Origin: Kribbella steppae
GTDB taxonomy: Bacteria; Actinomycetota; Actinomycetes; Propionibacteriales; Kribbellaceae
Assembly: GCF_004342025.1 (NCBI RefSeq)
Contig: NZ_SLWN01000006.1
Span: 1-64,000 of the forward strand
Direction of reading: 5' to 3'
Length of the DNA stretch: 64,000 nucleotides
The position numbers and the translations under genes were made by a program. Positions 32,452 to 41,309 of the stretch are shown in pieces (the first letter of the stretch is position 1; every line of letters starts with the position of its first letter). Below the pieces are notes generated by a model, which saw only the letters and a program-made list of their open reading frames with translations, did not search any database and was not told the origin of the DNA.

Positions 32452-34046
32452 CGAGCACCGCAGGGGCAGACCCGCATCTGACCACCCGCGGTCTACCCGA
32501 TGGCGCGGTACGCCGCCTGGTCGCGATCGTCGGCGCCGACGCTGTCTTGCTGTCCGACGCCGAGCGGGACACCTACCGCGATCCGTACTGGTTCCAGGGC
32601 GACCGCACCTACGACTCCTCCGCCGTGGTGTTCCCCAGTTCGACCGAACAGGTGCAGGAGATCGTGCGGGTTGCGAGCGCGGACGGCATCCCGATCTGGA
32701 CCAGCTCGCAGGGACGCAACAACGGTTACGGCGGTCCGTCGCCCCGGGTTCGGGGGTCTCTGCTGATCAGTTTCCGCCGGATGAACCGGGTGCTGGAGAT
32801 CAACCGCGAGCTGGCGTACGCCGTCGTCGAGCCCGGGGTCCGGTGGTTCGACCTGTACGACGCACTCGAGGCCTGCGGCAACGGCGATCTGTGGTGCTCC
32901 ATCCCCGACCTCGGCTGGGGAAGCGTGATCGGCAACTCTCTCGACAACGGGGTCACCTACGGCCCCAACGGTTCGGATTTCCAGAAGCTCTGCGGGATGG
33001 AGGTCGTCCTCGCCGACGGCGACCTGCTGCGGACCGGCATGGGCGCAGTACCGGACAACCCGTCGTGGCACGTCTACCCGCGGGGTCTCGGGCCGGTGCT
33101 CGATCAGCTGTTCATGCAGTCCAACTACGGCATCGTGACGCGCGCGGGGGTCTGGCTCCAGCGCCGGCCGGAAGCGTACGCGCCGATCTACCTGACCATT
33201 CCCCGGGACGACCAGCTGGCGCAGGCCGTCGACATCATCCGCGAGCTCCGGCTTGACGGCGTGATCCGCGGCGTGCCCAACCTGCAGAACACGATCACCA
33301 TGGCTGCCCAGTTTCCCGAGCTCCTCGGCGAGTTCATGGGTGCGGAGGGCCCGGCGAGTGACCAGGCCCTCGATGAGCTCGCCGCGCGTACAGGTATCGG
33401 GCGATGGGGGCTGCGCACCGCGCTGTGGGGAGACCGGCCTGTCGTCGAGCACCAGTTGCGACGCGTCCGGGAGGCGTGGGCGTGCATCGAAGGCTCTCGG
33501 GTCGATCACGAGCGCACGTTCCGGCGCGACGAGTGGGGCGAGCTGAGCACGTTCATGCAGAAGGTCCAAGCCGGGATCCCGAGCATGGACCTAATGGAGG
33601 TCGTCCCGGATTTCGTCGGTCACATCGGCTTCTCTCCGGTCGTACCGCTGACCGGCGGCGAGGTACGTCGCGTCGTCGATGTGATCGAGCGGCTGGTGAC
33701 CGAGCGGGCCGGCACGAACTTCGTCTGCGCGATCTTCCCGATCAACGACCGCAGCGCCATCGTGGTCAGCAGCCTGAGCTTCGACACCCGCGCCGAGGAG
33801 CAGGTCAGTGCGGCGGTGGACACCGCGAAAATGCTGGTCCGCGAGGTGGGTGCGCTCGGGTACGGCGAATACCGCGCGCACGTGGACTTCATGGACCTGG
33901 CTGCCGACCAATACTCCTTCAACGATCACGCCTACCGGCGCTTCGTCGAGCGGATCAAGGACGCCGTGGACCCGAACGGGATCCTCTCGCCCGGCCGGCA
34001 CGGCGTCTGGCCCAGCGCCCACCGAAACGGGGAGGCTGACCTGTGA
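32448..34046 (+). CDS. Vanillyl-alcohol-oxidase-family flavoprotein, copy 1
   Basis: A 532-residue FAD oxidase. The FAD-binding part has IWTSSQGRNNGYGG and AYAVVEPGVRWFDLYDAL; the substrate/cap domain ends with SFNDHAYRRFVERIKDAVDP and NGILSPGRHG. His392 in GHIGFSP lies where the family binds FAD covalently (His422 in vanillyl alcohol oxidase, His390 in eugenol oxidase). Length and layout fit eugenol-oxidase-like enzymes that oxidise 4-alkylphenols or 4-hydroxybenzyl alcohols with oxygen. No cytochrome partner is present, so it is probably a true oxidase. Confidence 0.9.
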   Translation: MTSTAGADPHLTTRGLPDGAVRRLVAIVGADAVLLSDAERDTYRDPYWFQGDRTYDSSAVVFPSSTEQVQEIVRVASADGIPIWTSSQGRNNGYGGPSPRVRGSLLISFRRMNRVLEINRELAYAVVEPGVRWFDLYDALEACGNGDLWCSIPDLGWGSVIGNSLDNGVTYGPNGSDFQKLCGMEVVLADGDLLRTGMGAVPDNPSWHVYPRGLGPVLDQLFMQSNYGIVTRAGVWLQRRPEAYAPIYLTIPRDDQLAQAVDIIRELRLDGVIRGVPNLQNTITMAAQFPELLGEFMGAEGPASDQALDELAARTGIGRWGLRTALWGDRPVVEHQLRRVREAWACIEGSRVDHERTFRRDEWGELSTFMQKVQAGIPSMDLMEVVPDFVGHIGFSPVVPLTGGEVRRVVDVIERLVTERAGTNFVCAIFPINDRSAIVVSSLSFDTRAEEQVSAAVDTAKMLVREVGALGYGEYRAHVDFMDLAADQYSFNDHAYRRFVERIKDAVDPNGILSPGRHGVWPSAHRNGEADL

Positions 34047-34888
34047 GCGCGATCGCAGATGTGAGCGGCCTGGTCGCCGTCGTCACCGGCGGCGCATCGG
34101 GCATCGGCAAAGGCATCGCGCAACGCCTAGTGGAGCGCGGCGCCCACGTGGTGATCGCCGACGTCGAGCAGGATCCGCTCAGCGCGGCGGCCACGGAGAT
34201 GGGCGCCCTGGGGGTGCGTACCGACGTCTCGGATGCCGCCAGTGTCCAGGCGCTCGCCGACCAGGTCGTCGACCGGTTCCGCAAGGTGCACCTGGTATTC
34301 AACAACGCCGGCGTGGGCCCGGAGTCGTCGATCGCGGACATGACCCTGGCGGACTGGAAGTGGATCCTCGACGTCAACCTCTACGGCGTCATCCACGGCG
34401 TGCACACGTTTCTTCCGCTGCTGAAGAAGCACGGCGAACCGGCGTACATCGTCAACACGTCCTCGATGGGCGGCTTCGTGGCCGACATGCCGGGGCTGGG
34501 GGCGTACGCCACCACCAAGTTCGCCATCACGGCACTCACCGAGGCGCTGGCCTGCGAGCTGGAGCGGGAGGGCTCCACCGTGGGCGCGGCGGTCCTCGCG
34601 CCTGGGACGGTCCGGAGCAATATCGCCAACAGCCTGCGCACCAGACCCGCCGAGGCGAACAGCGGCAGCTTCGTGCAGAACGACATCTCCAGGAACGAGG
34701 AGCTCGCCAAGCTGCGCTGGCTGGACCCGACCGCGGTGGGTGACATCGTGCTGGCGGCCCTTGCCCGTGGCGAGACCCACATCGTCACTCATCCGGAGTG
34801 GTACCCGATGGTTGCCGAGCGCAACACCGCGATCGAGGCGGCCTTCAACCGAGCCGCGGCTCCCACCTCACCGACCACACCCGTCTGA
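34043..34888 (+). CDS. Short-chain dehydrogenase/reductase
   Basis: A 281-residue classical SDR with TGGASGIGKGIAQ for the cofactor, NNAG, Ser in TSSMGG and Tyr-x3-Lys in YATTKFA. It starts with GTG overlapping the stop of the VAO-type gene, and ends the plus-strand unit just before a strong hairpin. It could oxidise the benzylic alcohol made by the VAO-type oxidase to a ketone or aldehyde. That link is inference from coupling. Confidence 0.88.
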   Translation: MSAIADVSGLVAVVTGGASGIGKGIAQRLVERGAHVVIADVEQDPLSAAATEMGALGVRTDVSDAASVQALADQVVDRFRKVHLVFNNAGVGPESSIADMTLADWKWILDVNLYGVIHGVHTFLPLLKKHGEPAYIVNTSSMGGFVADMPGLGAYATTKFAITALTEALACELEREGSTVGAAVLAPGTVRSNIANSLRTRPAEANSGSFVQNDISRNEELAKLRWLDPTAVGDIVLAALARGETHIVTHPEWYPMVAERNTAIEAAFNRAAAPTSPTTPV

Positions 34889-34914
34889 CCCCGCGCGACT
34901 GTCGGCGTCGTCTT

Positions 34915-34958
34915 GCGTCCGAAGAACCTTGGGATATGACCCAAGGTTCTTCGGACGC
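34915..34958. terminator. 19-bp perfect hairpin between convergent genes
   Basis: Arm GCGTCCGAAGAACCTTGGG (34915-34933), loop ATATGA, and the exact reverse complement (34940-34958). It sits between the SDR stop (34888) and the stop of the minus-strand VAO gene (34972). There is no T-run, but the symmetry and position fit a bidirectional terminator. Confidence 0.8.
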
Positions 34959-34971
34959 GACGGCAGGCAGG

Positions 34972-36561
34972 TCAGCGGTCGGCGAGGTGGCGGAGGTGCT
35001 GCGGCCAGATGCCGTGACGACCGGGTGACAGGATGCCGTTCGGGTCGACGGCATCCTTGATCGTCTCGGCGAATCGCCGGTAGGCGTGGTCGTTGAACGA
35101 GTACTGCGCCGCCGCGAGGTCCATGAAATCCAGGTGCGCGCGGTACTCGCCGTACCCTCGCTTCCCCGCCTCGGCCACGAGTACCTTCACCGCGTCGTAG
35201 GCCCTGCGGCACTGTTCCGCGTCGCGGTAGTCGTAGTTGAGGCCGGTGACGTACAGCGCGGTCCGCTCGTTGATGATCAGCAGCCCGCCGGCGACGTTGA
35301 CGCCGACCTTCTCGCGGACGATCCGGTCGAAGAGGTCCACGACCTCGCGCACGTCGGTCCCCACCAGTGGGACCGCGGGGGAGAAGCCGATGTGGGCGAC
35401 CCCTTCGGGGATGGCCTCGATCAGTTCGAGGCCCGGAAGACCTGCCTGGCACTTGTCGGGGATGGTGCGGAGCTGGTCGTACTCGTCCGGCCCGTACGTC
35501 CGCTCGAACAGCACCTTGCCACCCGGTATCGCACTCCATGCCGTGCGGATCTTGTCGAGTTGGTGATGCACGATGACACTGTCGCCCCAGAGTGCCCCAC
35601 GTAACGCCCATCGGCCCAGGCCGGTCGCGTCGGCCATCTCGTCGAGCGTCGCCTCGCTGAACGCGCCCTCGGCGCCGGCAAACCGGCCCACCACCTCGGG
35701 GAACTGGGCCGCGAGCGTCACGGTGTTGTACATGCTCGGTACGCCGCGCAGGGTGCCGTCGAGGCGAAGTTTGCGGATGACGTCGACCGCCTGCCCGAGG
35801 TGCTGGTCCCGCGGCACCGTGAGGAAGAACGGCGCGTACGCCTCCGGCCGCGGCATCAGCCAATAGCCCATCCTGGTGACGATGCCGTAGTTGCTCTGGA
35901 CAAACAATCCGTCGAGGACCGGGCCGAGGCCGCGCTTGTAGGTGTGCCAGGACTTGTTGTCCTCGATCGCGCCCATCCCGGTGCGCAGCAACTCCCCGTT
36001 GGCCAGCACGACCTCCATCCCGCAGGGCGCCATGAAGTCCGCGCCATACGGCTGGTAGGTGATCCCGCTGTCGAGGGAGTTGCCGATGACGCTTCCCCAG
36101 CCGATGTCGGGGACGGTCACCATCAGGTCCTCGTTGCCGGACGCCTTCAGGGCGTCGTACAGGTCGAGCCACCGCACGCCGGGCTCGACCACGGCGTAGG
36201 CCAGGTCGCGGTTGATCTCGAGGACGCGGTTCATCCTCGTCAGACTGACCACGACGGTGGCCTTGACGCGGGGCGAGGAGCCGCCGTACCCGTAGTTGCG
36301 GCCCTGCGACGACGTCCAGATCGGCACCTGGAATTCGTTGGCAATCCGGACGACCGCCTGCACTTCCTCGGTGTTGCGGGGGAGAAGCACCGCTGCCGGG
36401 TCGTAGCTGTCGTCGTCGCGGTGCCAGTACTTGTCGCGGTACTGCTCGTGGAAGCGGCCCTCACCGAGAACGACCCCGTCCTCGCCGAGCACGTCGGCAA
36501 AGCGCCGCAGTGCCTTGTCACTGAGGTACGTCGTGTCCTCGACGGTAGGCGTCCCGCTCAT
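34972..36561 (-). CDS. Vanillyl-alcohol-oxidase-family flavoprotein, copy 2
   Basis: A 529-residue paralogue of the enzyme at 32448, on the opposite strand. It shares IWTSSQGRNYGYGGSSPR, AYAVVEPGVRWLDLYDALKA and the end SFNDHAYRRFAETIKDAVDP. His390 in AHIGFSP lies in the motif and position of the FAD-binding His of eugenol oxidase. It is coupled to the NmrA-like gene by an ATGA overlap. Two such oxidases facing each other suggest a 4-alkylphenol-type substrate whose side chain is oxidised, with different specificities. Confidence 0.9.
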   Translation of the reverse strand: MSGTPTVEDTTYLSDKALRRFADVLGEDGVVLGEGRFHEQYRDKYWHRDDDSYDPAAVLLPRNTEEVQAVVRIANEFQVPIWTSSQGRNYGYGGSSPRVKATVVVSLTRMNRVLEINRDLAYAVVEPGVRWLDLYDALKASGNEDLMVTVPDIGWGSVIGNSLDSGITYQPYGADFMAPCGMEVVLANGELLRTGMGAIEDNKSWHTYKRGLGPVLDGLFVQSNYGIVTRMGYWLMPRPEAYAPFFLTVPRDQHLGQAVDVIRKLRLDGTLRGVPSMYNTVTLAAQFPEVVGRFAGAEGAFSEATLDEMADATGLGRWALRGALWGDSVIVHHQLDKIRTAWSAIPGGKVLFERTYGPDEYDQLRTIPDKCQAGLPGLELIEAIPEGVAHIGFSPAVPLVGTDVREVVDLFDRIVREKVGVNVAGGLLIINERTALYVTGLNYDYRDAEQCRRAYDAVKVLVAEAGKRGYGEYRAHLDFMDLAAAQYSFNDHAYRRFAETIKDAVDPNGILSPGRHGIWPQHLRHLADR

Positions 36562-37520
36562 CTGGCGGCCTCCTCGACTCTGTCGGCCGGTGCCGGCTGC
36601 AGGGCGGCGCCCGCAGGCGGCCAGGTGGAGGCGGCCTCCTCGAGCACCGCGCGCATCGAGCGTGGCGACCGCCGCCCCAGCGTCTGGACCGCGTCGCTCA
36701 GGGACGACATGTTGCCCACCCGAATCGCTCGGCTGAACGACACCATGTCGTCACTGTTCCACGGGATCGGCGAAGAGGACATGTCTTCCTGATACTCCCG
36801 GGGCACACCAATGGCGTCGAAGATCGCGTACTGCTCGTCGTCACTGATCGGGGCGTATTCGATGCCGACGCCGCTGATCTCGGCGATCATGGTGCAGACC
36901 TGCCGGTAGGTGAGCTCCTCGGGCCCGGTGACCTCGTAGGCACGGTTGTCCTCGCCCCGGCCGAGCAGCGCACCGACGGCGGCCGCTGCGCAGTCCTCGC
37001 GAGCGACGAACCCGACGGTGCCCTCACCCCAGGCGCCGACCATCTCTCGCCTGGCGACAGCACCCGGAGCGATGAAGTAGGCCACCGCCTCGGCGTACTG
37101 GGAGTCACGCAGTACATTCCACCGCAGCCCAGATTCGCGGAGCATCGCCTCGGTCGCGCGGTGCTCGGTGCAGACGATGGCGTCGTTCGCGTCGATACCG
37201 GCACCGACGATCGAGGTGTAGGCGAGGTACTCGACCCCGGTACGCCGGGCGCCCTCGATCGCGTTGCGGTGGAAGCCGATCCGCGAGCCGACCTGAGCGG
37301 TGGACACGAGCAGCATCCGCTCCGCCCCTGCGAAGGCCGCCTCGAGGCTGTCCGGTACGGCGAAGTCGGCGTACCGCACGTGGGCGCCACGGTCGGCGAA
37401 GGACTGAAGCTTGCCGGGTGACCGAGTCGTCAGGACGACCTGATCCGCGGGAACCGACTCGAGCAGCATCTCCGCCGCGGTCTTGGCCAGCCCTCCGCTG
37501 GCACCGGTGATGAGGTACAC
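36558..37520 (-). CDS. NmrA-like NAD(P)-binding protein
   Basis: A 320-residue atypical SDR beginning YLITGASGGLAKTAAEML. The GTG at 37520 is chosen because AAGGAG lies 6 nt upstream. The N-terminal domain follows the NmrA/QOR2 pattern (ERMLLVSTAQVGSRIGFHRN) and lacks a Tyr-x3-Lys. The last 50 residues are an extra tail rich in Ala and Pro. Relatives are NADPH-dependent quinone reductases or redox sensors, which would fit a quinone-forming phenol pathway. Its promoter region carries GntR boxes shared with the ABC importer. Confidence 0.8.
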   Translation of the reverse strand: MYLITGASGGLAKTAAEMLLESVPADQVVLTTRSPGKLQSFADRGAHVRYADFAVPDSLEAAFAGAERMLLVSTAQVGSRIGFHRNAIEGARRTGVEYLAYTSIVGAGIDANDAIVCTEHRATEAMLRESGLRWNVLRDSQYAEAVAYFIAPGAVARREMVGAWGEGTVGFVAREDCAAAAVGALLGRGEDNRAYEVTGPEELTYRQVCTMIAEISGVGIEYAPISDDEQYAIFDAIGVPREYQEDMSSSPIPWNSDDMVSFSRAIRVGNMSSLSDAVQTLGRRSPRSMRAVLEEAASTWPPAGAALQPAPADRVEEAAR

Positions 37521-37636
37521 GCCGCACTCCTTCTTCCTCGCTGGGCACCTGGCCCTGCCGGCCAGTGTGACGTCCGTAGAACTTTCCGGATGTTGGTTCC
37601 GCCCTATGGACGGCGGTTTAGCCAAACGCTACCTTT

Positions 37637-37677
37637 TGTATGACGAGACGACAATCACACCGTCTGAGAATCATACG
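37637..37677. promoter_or_regulatory. Two GntR operator boxes before the ABC importer
   Basis: TGTATG-ACGAG-ACGACA at 37637-37653 and CGTCTG-AGAAT-CATACG at 37661-37677 lie 24 bp apart. Each has one strong arm. They are in the divergent region between the NmrA-like gene and the importer ATPase gene. Confidence 0.6.
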
Positions 37678-37695
37678 AAAAGTCAGGAGCTGCGC

Positions 37696-39207
37696 ATGAC
37701 AGAGCTCGGCGACGTCCTGGTGGTCGACGGCCTGCGCAAGCACTTCGGTCCGACAGTCGCTCTCCAGGACGCGAAGCTTCGCCTGCTCCCGGGTGAGGTG
37801 CATGCACTGGTGGGGGAGAACGGTTCCGGGAAGAGCACGCTGGTCAAGATCCTCAGCGGTGTGCACCGGCCGGACGCCGGTGCCATCGAGGTCGGCGGCC
37901 GGCCATTCGCGCCGCGGACGCCGGCCCAGGCACTTCGGGCGGGCATCGACACGGTGTTCCAGGAAGTGCTCGGCGTCGAGAGCAGGTCGGTGCTCGACAA
38001 CCTGTGGCTGGGCGCGGACAGGCTGCTCCGCCGACGGGACGTCGGGCGGCGCGAGCGGGCGGCGGAGGTCCTCGCGGCGCTACTCGGTACACCGCCGCCG
38101 CTCGACGTCCCCTTCGGTGCCTTGGAGTTGAGCGACCGCCAGGCCTGCTGCATCGCCCGGTCGCTGCTGCGCGATCCCAAGGTGCTGATCCTCGACGAGG
38201 CCACGTCGGCGCTCGACTACGACACCCGGACCCGCCTGTTCGGTCTGGTGAAGGAACGTGCGGCGCAGGGCATGAGCATCGTGCTGATCACGCACCGGAT
38301 GGACGAGATCCGCGAGATCGGCGACCGCGTCACCGTCCTGCGGTCGGGAGAGACGGTCGGCACGCTGGGTGCGGACTGGGACCATGATGAGCTGATCCGG
38401 CTGATGACGGGCGGCGCGCACCTCGTGCAGGAGGAGGTCCGCGCGACGGCGGACGTCAATTGCGCGGGTCCCGTCGTCCAGCGCGTGCGAGGTTCTCGCC
38501 TGCGACCGAACTCAGCCCCGTGTGACGCGGTGTTCCGCCAGGGCGAGATCGTCGGGCTGGCCGGGCTCGAGGGGCACGGCCAGGACGAGTTCCTCCGGCT
38601 TCTCCTCGGGCACGGCGACACCGAGGGCGTCGTACGGGTCGAGGGTGGCGAGGAGCACCGAGTGAGCGACCCCCGGCGCGCGCGGCAGCTCGGCATCGCG
38701 TACGTCGCTCGGGACCGGCGCGGGGAGTCGATCCTGCCGTGGATGTCCATCCTGGAGAACTTCGCGATCGCAACCGCCGATCAGGACGCACGAGTGGGGC
38801 TGCTGTCCGGACGCTCGGCCGAGCAGCGGTTCGGTCAGTACGTCACGCGGCTCAACATCAAGTTCGGCCGCACTTCGGACCCGATCACCACGCTGAGCGG
38901 CGGCAACCAGCAGAAGGTCGTCATCGCCCGCTGGCTGGCCGCCAACCCCAAGGTCCTGCTCCTGAACGATCCGACCAGGGGCATCGACGTCGGCGCGAAG
39001 CGAGACCTCTACCGGCTGCTCCGCGAGCTGTCCCAACTCGGGTTGACCGTCGTCATGCTCTCCTCGGAGGTCGACGAGCACGTCGAGCTGATGGACCGCG
39101 TCCTAGTGTTCCGGGAAGGCTCCCTCGCCGCGGAGTTGTCCCGTGCGGAACTCGACCGGGAACGACTCGTCGATGCCTTCTTCGGCGGCGCGGCGGTGAG
39201 CGTATGA
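37696..39207 (+). CDS. RbsA/MglA-type ABC importer ATPase
   Basis: A 503-residue ATPase with two fused nucleotide domains. The first has Walker A VGENGSGKST. The second has the degenerate GLAGLEGHGQDE in that place and the signature LSGGNQQKVVIARWL, as normal for sugar-type importers. CAGGAG precedes the ATG at 37696. It energises the two permeases that follow with ATGA overlaps. Such importers usually carry sugars or related polar molecules, but here the catabolic neighbours suggest a hydroxylated or glycosylated aromatic. Confidence 0.9.
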   Translation: MTELGDVLVVDGLRKHFGPTVALQDAKLRLLPGEVHALVGENGSGKSTLVKILSGVHRPDAGAIEVGGRPFAPRTPAQALRAGIDTVFQEVLGVESRSVLDNLWLGADRLLRRRDVGRRERAAEVLAALLGTPPPLDVPFGALELSDRQACCIARSLLRDPKVLILDEATSALDYDTRTRLFGLVKERAAQGMSIVLITHRMDEIREIGDRVTVLRSGETVGTLGADWDHDELIRLMTGGAHLVQEEVRATADVNCAGPVVQRVRGSRLRPNSAPCDAVFRQGEIVGLAGLEGHGQDEFLRLLLGHGDTEGVVRVEGGEEHRVSDPRRARQLGIAYVARDRRGESILPWMSILENFAIATADQDARVGLLSGRSAEQRFGQYVTRLNIKFGRTSDPITTLSGGNQQKVVIARWLAANPKVLLLNDPTRGIDVGAKRDLYRLLRELSQLGLTVVMLSSEVDEHVELMDRVLVFREGSLAAELSRAELDRERLVDAFFGGAAVSV

Positions 39208-40214
39208 GCACTACCGTCGAGGCTTCCGCGCCGGACCTCGGTCCCGAGCCGGTCACGACGCGCTCGCGCGGCGTCCGGTTCCTGTTCGCTCGGCACACCT
39301 ACCTGTTCGCGGTCGTCCTGGCGGTCGTGCTGCTGGTGGCCAACCTGGTGAAGCAGCCCAGCTTCGGGGCCACCTCCCAGTTGGCCGCTCTCGCCCCGCT
39401 CGGCATCGCCGCGATGGCGAGTGTGCCGTCGATCATGAGCGGACGCGGGGGTATCGACCTGTCGATCAGCCCGCTGATGACGTTGAGCGGCCTGCTCTAC
39501 GCGACCCAACTCCAGCCGAACGGCGTCGGTGGCTACGTTGCGGTGCCGGTCCTGATGATCGTCGGCGCACTGATCGGAACCCTCACCGGTCTGCTCATCG
39601 TCGTCGTCCGGCTCCAGCCGATCGTCGTCACGCTGGCGATGTTCTTCGTGCTGACCGGGCTCGATCTCAAGCTCGCACCCAGCCCGATCACCGTGTCCGG
39701 CACCTGGATGGTGAGTTTCGCGGGGTCAATCGGACCTGTCCCGGGTGGGCTGGTGGCGCTGGCCATCCCGGCGGCCGGCTGGTTGCTGGTCACCAGGCTG
39801 ACGTCGTACGGCAGCCTGCTGCGGTCGGTCGGCGGCAACGACGTCACGGCGTACACCAGCGGTGTGCTCGTCGGCCCCGTCCGGGTGCTCGCCTATGCGT
39901 TGGGAGGCGCGATGGCAGCTGTGGGCGGCCTGGTGCTCATCGGTCTGGTGTCGACGGCCGAGTCCGGCACGAGTGCGGCGTACACCCTCATCGCGGTTGC
40001 GGCGGTCGCGCTTGGCGGGCTCCCGCTCCAGGGCGGGGGCGGTGGGATCGCCAACGCGCTCGCCGGTGCCGCCGCGATCTATCTGCTGCAGAGCCTGCTC
40101 GGGGTGTTCCAGGTCTCGCAGACCTGGCTGCAGGTGATCTACGGCGCGGTGCTCATCGGCGCGGTGCTCTTCGGGGCGATCGCGGCCCGAGACCTCAAGG
40201 AGGAGCGGCGATGA
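39204..40214 (+). CDS. RbsC-type ABC importer permease, copy 1
   Basis: A 336-residue membrane protein with about nine hydrophobic helices, including GIAAMASVPSIMSGRGGIDLS, written here as its parts GIAAMASVPS and GRGGIDLSISP. This is the hallmark loop of sugar-type permeases. Its ends overlap both neighbours by 4 nt. It pairs with the next permease in a heterodimer. Confidence 0.9.
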   Translation: MSTTVEASAPDLGPEPVTTRSRGVRFLFARHTYLFAVVLAVVLLVANLVKQPSFGATSQLAALAPLGIAAMASVPSIMSGRGGIDLSISPLMTLSGLLYATQLQPNGVGGYVAVPVLMIVGALIGTLTGLLIVVVRLQPIVVTLAMFFVLTGLDLKLAPSPITVSGTWMVSFAGSIGPVPGGLVALAIPAAGWLLVTRLTSYGSLLRSVGGNDVTAYTSGVLVGPVRVLAYALGGAMAAVGGLVLIGLVSTAESGTSAAYTLIAVAAVALGGLPLQGGGGGIANALAGAAAIYLLQSLLGVFQVSQTWLQVIYGAVLIGAVLFGAIAARDLKEERR

Positions 40215-41254
40215 TGACCACCCAGCAAGGTTCGCTCGCAACGGCGGGCGTCGACGCGGCGACGCGGACCGCCCGCGTGACCCCTTCCGCCGCTCAGCGG
40301 CTTCTCTCCCTGCAGCGTCGGTTTCCGCTGGTCCAGATCCTGCTCACCGTGGCCGTGTTCGGCTGGGGTGCGGCATCCATGCCGGGCTTCCTCGAGCCGA
40401 CCAGCATCCGGTCGATCCTGGTCCTCTGCGCGCTGACCGGCCTGGCGTCGATCGGGCAGACATTGGTCGTGCTGATCCGGGGAATCGATCTGTCGCTCGC
40501 CGGGTTCATCGTCGTCGGTGCCGTCGCCGTGACCAGGTTCAGCGACGTCCCCGGCGTACCGGTCCTCGTCACGCTGACCATAGCTGTCGCCTGCGGTGCC
40601 ACGATGGGTGGCCTCGTCGGGTACGCCTGTCACCGCTTCGGCATCCACCCGATTATCGTCACCCTCGCCGCGGGCTCGATCGCCGTCGGCGCGAGCGCGG
40701 TCCTGAGCGGAGGGGGCTACGGCGGCGGCGCGCCCGGCTGGGTGACCCGCTTGAGCTCCCCGATGTCGTCGACCCTCGGGATCCCGGTGCCGCCGGTCGT
40801 CATCGTCTGGGCGGTCGCGATCGCCGTGGTCTCCGTCCTGCTGCACCGGACCCTGCCCGGGCGTCGACTGCTGGCCACGGGTGCCAGTCCGGTGGCCGCG
40901 GACCTCGCGCACATCAGCACGCGGAAGGTCTGGATCACCGTGTACGCGATCTCGGCGGCGCTCGCGGTGCTGGCCGGCGTCGTACTGGCCGGCTTCGCGG
41001 GCAACGTCGACAGCCGGCTGGGCAACCCCTATCTGTTCCAGAGCATCGCCGCCGTGGTCCTCGGTGGGACCGCGTTCGGTGGGCCGGGGAGCTACACACG
41101 CACCACTGCCGGCGTACTGCTGCTCACCGTCGTCTCCACCGTGCTCGTCGGGCTGGGCTTCGGAGAGGCGGACCAGCAAATCCTCAACGGCGTCGTCATC
41201 GTCGCCGCGATGGCCGTCTACGGCCGGGAGCGGCGGCTGCGCGACCAAGTCTGA
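40211..41254 (+). CDS. RbsC-type ABC importer permease, copy 2
   Basis: A 347-residue permease with a polar N-terminal tail of about 35 residues and then hydrophobic helices. The loop is GQTLVVLIRGIDLSLAG and the C-terminal motif is GGTAFGGPGSYTRTTAG. It forms the channel with the permease at 39204. The binding protein follows 55 bp later. Confidence 0.9.
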   Translation: MMTTQQGSLATAGVDAATRTARVTPSAAQRLLSLQRRFPLVQILLTVAVFGWGAASMPGFLEPTSIRSILVLCALTGLASIGQTLVVLIRGIDLSLAGFIVVGAVAVTRFSDVPGVPVLVTLTIAVACGATMGGLVGYACHRFGIHPIIVTLAAGSIAVGASAVLSGGGYGGGAPGWVTRLSSPMSSTLGIPVPPVVIVWAVAIAVVSVLLHRTLPGRRLLATGASPVAADLAHISTRKVWITVYAISAALAVLAGVVLAGFAGNVDSRLGNPYLFQSIAAVVLGGTAFGGPGSYTRTTAGVLLLTVVSTVLVGLGFGEADQQILNGVVIVAAMAVYGRERRLRDQV

Positions 41255-41309
41255 AACTGCAACTCGGGGACCTTCACCTGCGTCAGCACCAACCCAGAAA
41301 GGCAGTCCC

